A stretch of 64,000 nucleotides of DNA from Rhizobium sp. Lineage in GTDB: Bacteria > Pseudomonadota > Alphaproteobacteria > Rhizobiales > Rhizobiaceae. Position 1 is the stretch's first letter. Every line of letters starts with the position of its first letter. Positions 38,426-47,024 of the stretch are shown piece by piece. The notes beneath the pieces are model-generated. The model saw only the letters and a program-made list of their open reading frames with translations, was not told the DNA's origin and ran no database searches. Both the position numbers and the translations under genes were made by a program. The DNA is taken from positions 1 to 64,000 of the forward strand of contig JAHHDR010000001.1 of NCBI GenBank assembly GCA_019739215.1, read 5' to 3'.

Positions 38426-40048
38426 TCAACTCCCCGCCACCACCTTAACCGCCTCGTCCCTCACATCATCCCCGAACACGATCATCGCAGGCTCGTCGCT
38501 CGCGGCCGCAGCCACCAGCGCCGCCTTCAACCCATCGAGATCCGTCACCCGCTCCGCATGCCAGCCATAGGCCTTGCCGATGGCCACGAAATCAGGCGTG
38601 TAGAGATCCACCCCCAGCGGCGGGATGTTCTGGCTCACCATGTAGGACTTGATCTCGCCATAGCCCTTGTTGTCATGCAGCAGCAGGATCACGGGCAGCT
38701 TGGCGTCCTTGGCCGAGGCCAGTTCCGCGATCGAGAACTGCACCCCGCCATCGCCGGCCAGGACAACGACCGGTCTGTCCGGCGCCGCAGCCTTGGCGCC
38801 GATGCCGGCCGGCAGGCCATAGCCCAGCGTCCCGTAGCCGGTCGCCGAATTGAAATAGTGAGCCGGGCCCGCCGCGTCGAAGCCGAGATTGCCGGCATAG
38901 ACGAGCTGGGTGGAATCGCCGGCGAGGACAACGCCCGGCAGCGTGTCGCGCACCAGTTCGAGAATGTGCAAATCGCCGCGCATCTGTTCGGTCAGGTCCT
39001 GGCTGGTCCCCTCCGAACGCGCCGCTGCTGCCCGCGCCGCGCCCCCGCGTTGCTTCTCCTCGACCAGTTCGATGAGATCGTTCGCCGCCGACAGCACATC
39101 GCCGACGATGCCGATCTCGGGCAGCGCGCCGCGCATCAGTTGAGCCGGATCGAGATCGACCCGGATCAGCCGGCCGGGAATCTCGAAGAATCCATCCTCA
39201 TACATGTCGTAGTCCGTCGGCCCGAACTCGGTGCCCAGCGCCAGCACCACGTCGGCTTCGGCAATCAGCTTGCGCGACGCCGGGAAACTCGGCGAGATCG
39301 ACACGGCGAGCGGATGCCCCGGCGGCAGGATACCGCGCCCGTTGGTGGTCATGACGACAGGTGCGTCGAGCCGCTCCGCAAGCGCCGTGATTTCCTGCGC
39401 CGACCACTTGGCCCCGCCGCCGGCGAGGATCACCGGCGCCTTGGCGGCGTCGAGCAGATCGGTTGCCCAGACCAGTTCCTCGTAGCCCGGCTCCGGCGGC
39501 GCGAGCCGCAGCACGCTTTCCGGCACGGCGAGATGGCCGGCATCATCAAGCATCACATTGATCGGCAGTTCGATATGCACCGGCCGCGGCCGGGCGCTGT
39601 CGAAAATGGCGAAGGCGCGCGCCAGAACCGGCGCCAGTTCCTCCGGCCGGTTGACCGTGTGGCTGAAGGCCGCGACCTGGCTCACCAGCGCCTGCTGGTT
39701 CGGCAGTTCATGCAGCCAGCCTTCCCCTGAACCCATGCGCCCATGGCTGTTGACGGTGGAAATCACCAGCATCGGGATCGAATCGCCATAGGCCTGGCCC
39801 ATGGCGGTGACGATGTTGGTCATGCCCGGGCCGGTAATGATGAAGCAGACACCCGGCCGGCCGGAGACGCGGGCATAGCCATCGGCCATGAAGCCCGCGC
39901 CCTGTTCGTGCCGCGGCGTGATGTGCTTGATAGAGCTTCCCGCAAGACCGCGATAGAGCTCGACCGTGTGGACGCCGGGAATGCCGAAGACGGTGTCGAC
40001 GCCATAGGCTTCCAGAAGTTTCGTCAGATACATGCCCGTGCTGATCAC
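38426..40048 (-). CDS. aruI: ThDP-dependent decarboxylase, 5-guanidino-2-oxopentanoate decarboxylase-like
   Basis: This 540-residue enzyme has the acetolactate-synthase fold. The catalytic glutamate is E48 in TPRHEQGAGFMADGYAR, and the ThDP/Mg motif is GDGGVQFSIAELASAKDAK...DN. Its start MYLTKLLEAYGVDTVFGIPGVHTVELYRG and the region SHGRMGSGEGWLHELPNQ are typical of AruI-like proteins, which decarboxylate 2-ketoarginine to 4-guanidinobutyraldehyde. The GTG at 40048 follows GGGAG by six bases. A shared palindrome lies 24 nt upstream. The paired ureohydrolase downstream supports arginine or guanidino catabolism. An acetolactate-synthase-like role on another 2-oxoacid cannot be excluded. Confidence 0.85.
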   Translation of the reverse strand: MISTGMYLTKLLEAYGVDTVFGIPGVHTVELYRGLAGSSIKHITPRHEQGAGFMADGYARVSGRPGVCFIITGPGMTNIVTAMGQAYGDSIPMLVISTVNSHGRMGSGEGWLHELPNQQALVSQVAAFSHTVNRPEELAPVLARAFAIFDSARPRPVHIELPINVMLDDAGHLAVPESVLRLAPPEPGYEELVWATDLLDAAKAPVILAGGGAKWSAQEITALAERLDAPVVMTTNGRGILPPGHPLAVSISPSFPASRKLIAEADVVLALGTEFGPTDYDMYEDGFFEIPGRLIRVDLDPAQLMRGALPEIGIVGDVLSAANDLIELVEEKQRGGAARAAAARSEGTSQDLTEQMRGDLHILELVRDTLPGVVLAGDSTQLVYAGNLGFDAAGPAHYFNSATGYGTLGYGLPAGIGAKAAAPDRPVVVLAGDGGVQFSIAELASAKDAKLPVILLLHDNKGYGEIKSYMVSQNIPPLGVDLYTPDFVAIGKAYGWHAERVTDLDGLKAALVAAAASDEPAMIVFGDDVRDEAVKVVAGS

Positions 40049-40071
40049 GTAACGCTCCCGTTCGATTCTTA

Positions 40072-40093
40072 TAATTCTACAAGCGTATAATTT
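40072..40093. promoter_or_regulatory. Palindromic operator, copy 3 (ThDP decarboxylase)
   Basis: On the minus strand the core is ATTATA, spacer CGCTTG, TAGAAT. It lies 24 nt upstream of the GTG start and so would sit over or next to a promoter serving the decarboxylase independently of the upstream transporter genes. Confidence 0.6.
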
Positions 40094-40118
40094 ATCGTGG
40101 ATTTGTCCAGCCGGATGT

Positions 40119-40922
40119 TCAGGTCTTTTTCGCCATCAGCGTCGCGATGATGGTCTTGGTGAGGATCACCACGATGACGACCACGATCAGCAGCACCGAG
40201 ATCGCGGCGATCGCCGGATCGATATTGTCGCGAAGGCCCATCCACATCATCCGCGGCAGTGTCACCGCATTGACCGAGGTGATGAACAGCGTGACCCCGA
40301 TCTCCTCCCAGCTGAGCACGAAGGCGAGAAAGGCCGCAGTGAACACGCCGAACTTGATGTTGGGCAGGATTATCAGGAAAATCCGCTGGCTGACGCTGGC
40401 GCCGAAGCCGCGCGCGGCGAGATCGATGCGGCGATCCACCTGGCTGAGTGCCACCGTGATCAGCACCACGGCAAAGGGTGCGATCATGATGGCATGGGCG
40501 ATGGCGACACCGACCACCGTGTCGTAGCCGACGAGATCGTTGACCTTGGAAAGCGAGGTCAGGAAGAAGTAGATCGTGATCGCCGAGACCACGGGCGGCG
40601 CCACCATCGGCATCAGCACGAAACCGTAATAGAGTCCCGGCATCGCCGGGCGGTACATCCACATGCCCAGGCTGAACGCCAGTGCCAGCCCCGTCGAGAT
40701 CAGCGAACTCAGCACCGCGATCCGGATCGACAGCCACGTCGCCTGCAGCCAGGCCGGGTTCTCGACCAGCGCAATGTAGTGCCGGAACGACCACTCGCCC
40801 GAAGGCATCGACAGGAACCGCGCCGGCGTGAACGAGACCGGCACCACCGCGAACAGCGGCATTAGCAGGAAGATCGCAACGACGGCGGCGAGGATAAGGG
40901 CGAGTGCGCTGGGGCGTTCCAT
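40119..40922 (-). CDS. Polyamine-type ABC transporter permease (PotC family)
   Basis: This 267-residue permease has six membrane helices. MPLFAVVPVSFTPARFLSMP-like start and the EAA loop around DLAARGFGASVSQRIFLIILPNIKFG match PotC/YdcV permeases. It lies four bases after the PotB-type gene and 70 nt before the ThDP decarboxylase gene. It belongs to the importer with the genes at 40927, 42032 and 43206. The ligand is unknown; the enzyme context suggests a guanidino compound. Confidence 0.93.
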   Translation of the reverse strand: MERPSALALILAAVVAIFLLMPLFAVVPVSFTPARFLSMPSGEWSFRHYIALVENPAWLQATWLSIRIAVLSSLISTGLALAFSLGMWMYRPAMPGLYYGFVLMPMVAPPVVSAITIYFFLTSLSKVNDLVGYDTVVGVAIAHAIMIAPFAVVLITVALSQVDRRIDLAARGFGASVSQRIFLIILPNIKFGVFTAAFLAFVLSWEEIGVTLFITSVNAVTLPRMMWMGLRDNIDPAIAAISVLLIVVVIVVILTKTIIATLMAKKT

Positions 40923-40926
40923 GTCT

Positions 40927-41754
40927 CTACCTCACCATCCCGCCGGGACGGACATAGCGCATCAGGAGCGCCAGCAGCAGCCCGACAATCAGCATCATCA
41001 GCACGCTGATCGCAGCCCCCAGACCCCAGTCCGGGCTCTGGAACAGCCTGAGATAGATCAGCTCCGCCGCCATGACGCTGCGGCCACCGCCGAGGATCGC
41101 CGGCGTGATGAAGAATCCCAGCGAGAACACGAACACCATGATCGCCGCACCCAGGATGCCCGGCGCCGTCATAGGCAGGAAGATCTGCCAGAATGTCCGT
41201 GTCCGCGTGGCCCCCATGCCGCGCGCCGCCAGCAGCACCCGCTCGTCGAGGCTGCGCATGGCGGACGCGATCGGGAAGACAGCGAAGGGAATGAGAAAAT
41301 GCGTCATGCCCAGCACGACGCCGAATTCGTTGCGCACCATGGTCAGCGGCTCGGCGATCACGCCGAGCTGGGTCAGCCAGGTATTGATCAGCCCGCGATT
41401 GGAGAGTAGCGCCACCCAGCCGAAGGCGCGCGTCAGCACCGAGATCCAGAACGGGATCAGGATGCAGAGTTCGGCGATCAGCCGCTGCGTCGGCGTGCCC
41501 CGCACCCAGACCAGCGCGATCATATAGGCCATGGCGACAGCGAGGATGGTGACGAAGAAGCAGATGCGGAAGGTGCGGATGAAGACCGAGATGATCAGCG
41601 AGTCCGAGACTGCCCGGCCGTAATTGCCGAGGCCCAACTCTGGCAGCGTCACGCTCCAGCGCACCACGCCGAGAAAGGGAATGGCATAGGCAAGCAGCAG
41701 GAAAAGCACGAGAGGTCCGAGCAGCAGTGCCGGCTTGAGATAGTCCGATCGCAT
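40927..41754 (-). CDS. Polyamine-type ABC transporter permease (PotB family)
   Basis: This 275-residue permease has six membrane helices. Family features are LGNYGRAVSDSLIISVFIRTFRICFFVTILAVAMAYMIAL, the first core helix region, and the EAA loop LLAARGMGATRTRTFWQIFLPMTAPG near residue 175. AGGAGG stands before the ATG. A RIME-like repeat separates it from the binding-protein gene upstream, which could reduce read-through within the operon. Confidence 0.93.
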   Translation of the reverse strand: MRSDYLKPALLLGPLVLFLLLAYAIPFLGVVRWSVTLPELGLGNYGRAVSDSLIISVFIRTFRICFFVTILAVAMAYMIALVWVRGTPTQRLIAELCILIPFWISVLTRAFGWVALLSNRGLINTWLTQLGVIAEPLTMVRNEFGVVLGMTHFLIPFAVFPIASAMRSLDERVLLAARGMGATRTRTFWQIFLPMTAPGILGAAIMVFVFSLGFFITPAILGGGRSVMAAELIYLRLFQSPDWGLGAAISVLMMLIVGLLLALLMRYVRPGGMVR

Positions 41755-41793
41755 GTTGGGCCTCCTTTCCTGTCTTGCTTTCGCTCAAAGATT

Positions 41794-41998
41794 CACCCCT
41801 CACCAAGCGCGTCCATGCACTCGGCTAGCCTCGTGCGGACTTGCTATCCTCTCCCACAAGGGGAGAGGTAGGGTGCCTGACGCCCCACCCTCACTCCTGG
41901 CAAGGACGGTAGCTGCGGATTTACCTCTCCCCTTGTGGGAGAGGATACGTAGGCCGGGTGAACTACAGTGAACCCTTGGCCGAAGTTGGTGAGGGGTG
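41794..41998. repeat. RIME-like intergenic repeat, copy 2 (inverted)
   Basis: The 205-bp element has terminal CACCCCTCACCAA and TTGGTGAGGGGTG. Inner palindromes are TCCTCTCCCACAAGGGGAG and its near-complement, CTCTCCCCTTGTGGGAGAGG. The left end has GCGCG and the right end GGCCGAAG, the reverse of copies 1 and 3. It lies inside the importer operon, between SBP and PotB genes. Confidence 0.87.
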
Positions 41999-42031
41999 AC
42001 TCTCAGTCCGACACCCACCCCTCGCCATGTC

Positions 42032-43147
42032 CTAGGCCGCGATGATCTTCGTATACTCGTCCAGCGCCGGACCGTAGTTGGTCTCGTACCACTCCATGTC
42101 GAGCGCGATCTGCTTCGTCATGTTCTCGGGATCGACCGGGTTCAACCGCTTCTGGTCCGCAGGAACCAGCGCGTCCGCTGCCGGGTTGGCCGGGCCCTGG
42201 CCGAGCCTTTCGAACATGATCAGCTGCTTCTTCGGGTCCTGCGCCGAGGCGATGAACTTCATCGCATTGTCCTTGCCGCCCGGATTGCCCTTGAGCACGC
42301 CCATCGCGCCCGGCGAGATCAGGCCCTGGTCCCAGATGAACTTGATCGAACCGCCGGAATCCTTCTCGATCAGGCCCGCGCGGGTCGACCAGATCAGCGC
42401 CATCGAGGCCTCGCCGTTGAGCAGCACCGACTGGCTTTCCGCACCGCCGCCCCAATAGGAGACGACATTGTCCTTGAAGGCCGCGATCTTGTCATGCGCC
42501 CGCTTAAGGTCGAGCGGATAGAGCTTCTCCGGCGCCACGCCATCGGCCAGCAGGGCCGCTTCCCACATGCCGGCACCCCACTTGTAGAGCGAGCGCTTGC
42601 CGGGGAATTTTTCGACGTCGAAGAAGTCCGCCATGCCGGTGGGAACCTTGTCGCCGAACTTGGAGGCGTCGTAGGCGATGATGTAGGAGAAGAAATAGGT
42701 CGATGCGGCATATTCCCAGCCGAAGCCGGGGCGGAACTTCGACTTGTCGACGATCGAATAGTCGATCGGCTCCATAAGGCCCTTCTTGCCCAGTGCCTGC
42801 GCCGAGAACGGGTCGGCATCGACGATGTCCCAGCTCGGCTTGCCGCTTTCGACCTGCGCGGCGATCGCGCCTTCGGTCGGGCCGGAACCATCCTGCTTCA
42901 CCGTCACGCCGGCCTCCGTCATGAACGGCTTGCCATAGGCCTCGTCATAGGCGGTCATCGCGTCGCCGCCCCAGTTGACGAACACCAGTTCGTTGGCAGC
43001 CGCCCAGGCGCCCTTGGCCTTGAGCGCCAGCGGCGCGCCGGCGATCAGCATCGCGGCGATCTGGGTGAAGCGACGGCGGGAAAGCTTGCCTTCGTCGACC
43101 CGCTTGGACAGGATTTCCAGCGTTTCCTTCTCGAATTCCATGGACAT
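42032..43147 (-). CDS. Polyamine-type extracellular substrate-binding protein (SBP family 1/13)
   Basis: This 371-residue protein has a Tat-like leader: a long n-region, LSRRRFTQIA, a hydrophobic stretch, and a cut near AWAANELVFVNWGG. The mature fold is of PotD/PotF type (VFVNWGGDAMTAYDEAYGKPF). The ATG at 43147 has AGAGGAG upstream, which is better than the earlier in-frame ATG at 43180. Typical acidic polyamine-pocket residues are not clear. The protein should bind the ligand that the LysR regulon is built around. It is 58 nt downstream of the ATPase gene. Confidence 0.92.
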   Translation of the reverse strand: MSMEFEKETLEILSKRVDEGKLSRRRFTQIAAMLIAGAPLALKAKGAWAAANELVFVNWGGDAMTAYDEAYGKPFMTEAGVTVKQDGSGPTEGAIAAQVESGKPSWDIVDADPFSAQALGKKGLMEPIDYSIVDKSKFRPGFGWEYAASTYFFSYIIAYDASKFGDKVPTGMADFFDVEKFPGKRSLYKWGAGMWEAALLADGVAPEKLYPLDLKRAHDKIAAFKDNVVSYWGGGAESQSVLLNGEASMALIWSTRAGLIEKDSGGSIKFIWDQGLISPGAMGVLKGNPGGKDNAMKFIASAQDPKKQLIMFERLGQGPANPAADALVPADQKRLNPVDPENMTKQIALDMEWYETNYGPALDEYTKIIAA

Positions 43148-43205
43148 GTCGTTCTCCTCTGTTTTTGTTTGTCGTTTCATTCCCAGTCGTCTCAGGCAGC
43201 GGGGA

Positions 43206-44279
43206 TCAGAGGAAAAAGCCCTGATCGCGGTCCCAGCTTGCCCAAACCCTTTTGCCCTTCTCGAAATCGGGGCCTGTCTCGCGCGTCGGCATTTCCAGCG
43301 CCAGGCCCTTGCCGCCGGGCGTCTTCAACGCAAAGCGCGTCGTCGCGCCGAGATAGGTGATGTCCTCGATGTCGGCGGCCAGCACGTTGCGGCCATCGGG
43401 TCGCTCGCGGCTCAGCACCATGTGCTCGGGCCGGATCGCGAAATGGCCGGTCGGCGCGCCGGCGGCCCTGGATGCCCGGATCAGGCTGTCCTCGAACCGG
43501 CCTTCGCAGACATCGCCGGCCTGCCGCGTGTCCGTCAGGTCGAAAATGTTGATGTCGCCGAGGAACTCGGCGACGAAGCGGTTGGCCGGATGTTCGTAGA
43601 CCTGCTTGGGGCTGTCGACCTGCTGCAGCTTGCCTTTGTTGAAGATCGCGACCCGCGTCGACAGCGCGAGCGCCTCGGACTGGTCATGCGTCACGAAGAC
43701 GAAGGTCGTGCCGGTCTCCTGGTGCAGCCGCCGCACCTCGTCCTGCATCGAGCCGCGCAGGTTCTTGTCCAGCGCCGAGAATGGCTCGTCGAGCAGCAGC
43801 ACCGAAGGTTCGAAGACCAGCGCACGCGCCAGCGCCACGCGCTGCTGCTGCCCGCCGGAGAGATCGGCCGGCCTCTTCTTCGCATGCTCGCGCAGCCCGA
43901 CGCGATCGACGATACTGTCCACCCGCGCCTTGATGTCCTGGGCGCTGCGGCCCTGCACCTGCAGCGGAAACGCAATGTTCTTCTCGACCGACATGTGCGG
44001 AAACAGCGCATAGCCCTGGAACACCATGCCGAAGCCGCGCTTTTCCGCCGGCAGCCGCGTGATGTCGGCACCGTCCATGGTCAGCCCACCCGAGGACGCG
44101 TTGACGAAACCCGCGAGGATCATGAGGAAGGTGGTCTTGCCGGAGCCCGAGGGCCCGAGCAGCGTCAGGAACTCGCCGCGACCGATGGTCAGCGAAACGT
44201 CGTTCAACGCGTGAAAGTCACCGTATGTCTTGCCAATTCCCCGGGCGTCAAGTTCGGCCGCCCTGTTCTCGGTTTGCAT
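43206..44279 (-). CDS. Polyamine-type ABC transporter ATP-binding protein (PotA family)
   Basis: This 357-residue ATPase has Walker A GPSGSGKTT, Q-loop MVFQGYALFP, signature LSGGQQQR, Walker B VLLLDEPFSALD and the switch histidine in THDQSEAL. A C-terminal TOBE domain from about residue 275 has the IRPEHMVLS motif. It is the first gene of the importer operon. A 36-bp composite motif shared with the divergent enzyme operon stands 56-91 nt upstream of the ATG. Confidence 0.95.
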   Translation of the reverse strand: MQTENRAAELDARGIGKTYGDFHALNDVSLTIGRGEFLTLLGPSGSGKTTFLMILAGFVNASSGGLTMDGADITRLPAEKRGFGMVFQGYALFPHMSVEKNIAFPLQVQGRSAQDIKARVDSIVDRVGLREHAKKRPADLSGGQQQRVALARALVFEPSVLLLDEPFSALDKNLRGSMQDEVRRLHQETGTTFVFVTHDQSEALALSTRVAIFNKGKLQQVDSPKQVYEHPANRFVAEFLGDINIFDLTDTRQAGDVCEGRFEDSLIRASRAAGAPTGHFAIRPEHMVLSRERPDGRNVLAADIEDITYLGATTRFALKTPGGKGLALEMPTRETGPDFEKGKRVWASWDRDQGFFL

Positions 44280-44334
44280 GGCCGTTCCCTTATTATTGAG
44301 GCGAGCCTAGGGGCGAAAGACGAGTGTTACAAAC

Positions 44335-44370
44335 GAAATCTTTTCACCCATTTGACAAATTTGGTTCACC
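44335..44370 (-). promoter_or_regulatory. Composite LysR-type site upstream of the importer operon
   Basis: On the minus strand GGTGAACCAAATTTG (44356-44370), 11 nt, then AAAAGATTTC (44335-44344). The same two blocks with the same spacing are at 45340-45375 on the plus strand. It lies between the LysR gene and the importer ATPase gene. Confidence 0.75.
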
Positions 44371-44389
44371 TATTGGCCGATTCTGCCTA

Positions 44390-45295
44390 TCAAGCCATCA
44401 CCGGTACCGCCTCATTTTTCATCACCTCTTCCTTCAGCCAGTCACAGAAGGCGACCACCGTCTTGTTGTCCGCCTTGGCCTCGGAAACCACGAGATAATA
44501 CGACCGCTTCGAGCGGATGTTGATGTCGAACGGCCGCACCAGTTGCCCTGTCGCCATAGCATTGCGGCAGATAAACTCGTCGCCCATGGCGATCCCCTGC
44601 CCCGACATCGCCGCGGCATAGACCAGGTTCATGTCGGAGAAGGTGATGCCGGTCTGGGCGAAGGCGGGATCGACGCCGGCAATCGTCAGCCATTCCTCCC
44701 AGTCGTCGGCGTCGACGAGGTGCAGCAGGCAGGCCCGGCGAATGTCGGTCGGGTCCGACAGCCCCACGGTCTTGTTGATCAGCACGGGACTGCACAGCGG
44801 CGTGAACTCGACCTCGACCAGCAGTTCCACCGCCATGTCCGGCCAGTATCCGGTGCCGAAGGAAATGAACACATCGACATCCGGGTCCGAGACGTCGTCG
44901 AGCCGCATCGGCGTCGAGATGGACAGCTTCACGTCGGGATGCGCCTCGCGGAAACTCGAAATGTGACTGCAGAGCCAGCTCGACGCGAAGCCCGGCGTGC
45001 AGCAGACATTGATCGAGCCCGAAACGCCGCGATTGGCATGCCGCACCGCCGAGCCCGCGATCGTATTGAGCGCCTTGCGGACATCGAGCGCATAGCCAAG
45101 CCCCTGCTCGGTCAGCTCGATCTTGGTTCCTATCCGGTTGAGCAACTGGAAGCCGAGGTCGCGCTCCAGCAGCCGGAGTTGATGGCTCACCGCGCTGCGC
45201 GTCAGGTTGAGCTCGTCGGCCGCCTTCCAGACGGAACCGTGGCGGGTGAAGCTGTCGAGCGCACGCAGGGCCTGGGTCGAGGGAATTCGCTTCAT
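44390..45295 (-). CDS. LysR-family regulator (GcvA-like) of the guanidino-type regulon
   Basis: This 301-residue regulator has an N-terminal winged helix: MKRIPSTQALRALDSFTRHGSVWKAADELNLTRSAVSHQLRLLERDLG. The effector domain from about residue 92 starts with INVCCTPGFASSWL. It resembles the GcvA subgroup (SxxH-type HTH and the short linker). It lies between the importer operon, same strand, and the divergent enzyme operon. Both have the same composite motif, so it is probably their common activator. The effector is unknown. Confidence 0.92.
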   Translation of the reverse strand: MKRIPSTQALRALDSFTRHGSVWKAADELNLTRSAVSHQLRLLERDLGFQLLNRIGTKIELTEQGLGYALDVRKALNTIAGSAVRHANRGVSGSINVCCTPGFASSWLCSHISSFREAHPDVKLSISTPMRLDDVSDPDVDVFISFGTGYWPDMAVELLVEVEFTPLCSPVLINKTVGLSDPTDIRRACLLHLVDADDWEEWLTIAGVDPAFAQTGITFSDMNLVYAAAMSGQGIAMGDEFICRNAMATGQLVRPFDINIRSKRSYYLVVSEAKADNKTVVAFCDWLKEEVMKNEAVPVMA

Positions 45296-45339
45296 GACTC
45301 CTCCGGGAAATGCCGCAGGCTATCCAAATTCCAGCCAAT

Positions 45340-45375
45340 GGTGAACCAAATTTGCGACGTCAGGGAAAAGATTTC
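45340..45375 (+). promoter_or_regulatory. Composite LysR-type site upstream of the enzyme operon
   Basis: GGTGAACCAAATTTG (45340-45354), 11 nt, AAAAGATTTC (45366-45375). It starts 86 nt before the ATG of the amidohydrolase gene; the importer copy starts 91 nt before its ATG. A further CCAAATT occurs at 45324. Confidence 0.75.
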
Positions 45376-45425
45376 ACTTTCTCGAATATGCGATGTGGAG
45401 TGTACTCCCGCTACAGGAGTAAGCC

Positions 45426-47006
45426 ATGCCGCTTTCAGCCGCCCAGCGCCACGCCGCTGCCCATGTCGATGCCATCCAGCCCGATCTCTCGGCCTGGACT
45501 GCCACGATCTTCGACTTCGGCGAGACCGCCTGGCGCGAATACCGCTCCGTCGACTGGTACGTGAAGACGCTGCGCCAGCACGGCTTTACCGTCGAGGAAG
45601 GCTCGGCCGGCATGCCAACCGCCTTCGCCGCCGAATGGTCGAACGGATCAGGCCCCTCGGTCGGCATGTATGCCGAATATGACGCCGTACCCGGCAACTG
45701 CCAGGCGGCCAGCACTTACAAGTCCCCCCGCGCGGGCCTCAACGAACATGCCGGCGGCCACACCGACCCGCATTCCGGCCTCGGCATCGCCGCCCTCGGC
45801 GGCCTGCTCGCCACCAAATCCGCCATGGAGCGCGAAGGCATCACGGGCACCCTGCGCTTCACCGGCGAACCGGCCGAGAAGGTCCGCGGCTCCAAGCCAA
45901 TCCATGCCGCGAAAGGCTATTACGACGGCCTCGACGGCATGCTGTCCTTCCACCCGTTCTACATGCTGCCCATGTGCAACACCGTACGCTGGGACACGCA
46001 TTGCGGCGCCGCCTATTCGATGATCTACCGCTTCATCTGCGACCAGCCGGAGGATTGGGGTCGATCAGATGGCGCCCCGATCCCGCAGTCGCATTCCGCC
46101 ATTCGCGCGCCCGGCGCCAACGATGCGCTCATGATGATGTACATGGCGTCCAAGGCGCTGCGCGACTCCATGCTGCCGCACCAGGGCGGCTGGTCTGTGA
46201 GCGAGGCGATCCTCACCGCCGGCCAGGCCACGGCCGACAACCTGCCCGCCGGCCTCGCCGAGATCCAGTACATGATGCGCATGCCGGATCTCGCCATGGC
46301 CGAGCAGGCGACCGCCTTCCTCGACCGCAATGCCGAACACGCCGCCCGAATGTCCGGCTGCCGCTACGAGCGCCACTGGGTCTGCAAGTCGCGCCCCGGC
46401 CTTGCCAATCACGCCATGGCCAACCTCGTCTGGGATTCCCTCCAGGCCGTCGGCGCCCCGCGCTGGGACGACCGGGCGAAGGAGAAGGCGCGCGAGATCC
46501 AGGTCAATCTCGGCCTCAAGCCGATGCCAGAACCCTTCATCGACGAAATGGAAGAACTCATCGACCCGCAGTCGGCCGAGGCGATCCTCCGGCGCGACCT
46601 GCCGCCGTCGCAGCTCAACTCCACCTCGGACGACTATACCGACATGAGCTGGCACGCACCGCTGGCCCGCTTCTACATCGCCCGCCCGGCGCTGAAGGCA
46701 CCCCCGGGCTACCGCTATCCCGGCTGGGTGATGAACGCGCTCGGCGGCATGCCGGAAACCATCGACCCGATGGTGACGACGGCCGCCAAGGTCCTGGCGC
46801 TCTCGGCACTCCGCCTCATGGAAGACGAGGCCGCCCGCAAGGCCGCCCGAACCGAATTCGACACCCGCACCGGCGGCGGTATCGGCGGCGCGAAATGGAT
46901 TCCGCCGCTCTGCGATTACGATCCCCCCATCCATTTCCGCTGGCCGGAATATGTCGAGACCGCACGCGGCCGCGACTGGTGGATCCCCACCCATCCGATT
47001 TCCTGA
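45426..47006 (+). CDS. M20-family amidohydrolase (AbgB-like)
   Basis: This 526-residue cytoplasmic metal-dependent amidohydrolase starts with ATG preceded by CAGGAG. Metal-site candidates are GMYAEYDAVPGNCQ and EHAGGHTDPHSGLGIAALGG, then the general base in FTGEPAEKVRGSKP, and later STSDDYTDMSWHAP. The closest named relatives are p-aminobenzoyl-glutamate hydrolase subunit B and other amide-bond amidohydrolases. As first gene of the regulon it probably cleaves an amide bond in the imported substrate. The gene is followed after 18 nt by the DDAH-family gene. Confidence 0.88.
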   Translation: MPLSAAQRHAAAHVDAIQPDLSAWTATIFDFGETAWREYRSVDWYVKTLRQHGFTVEEGSAGMPTAFAAEWSNGSGPSVGMYAEYDAVPGNCQAASTYKSPRAGLNEHAGGHTDPHSGLGIAALGGLLATKSAMEREGITGTLRFTGEPAEKVRGSKPIHAAKGYYDGLDGMLSFHPFYMLPMCNTVRWDTHCGAAYSMIYRFICDQPEDWGRSDGAPIPQSHSAIRAPGANDALMMMYMASKALRDSMLPHQGGWSVSEAILTAGQATADNLPAGLAEIQYMMRMPDLAMAEQATAFLDRNAEHAARMSGCRYERHWVCKSRPGLANHAMANLVWDSLQAVGAPRWDDRAKEKAREIQVNLGLKPMPEPFIDEMEELIDPQSAEAILRRDLPPSQLNSTSDDYTDMSWHAPLARFYIARPALKAPPGYRYPGWVMNALGGMPETIDPMVTTAAKVLALSALRLMEDEAARKAARTEFDTRTGGGIGGAKWIPPLCDYDPPIHFRWPEYVETARGRDWWIPTHPIS

Positions 47007-47024
47007 ACCCCAAGGAGACATGAC

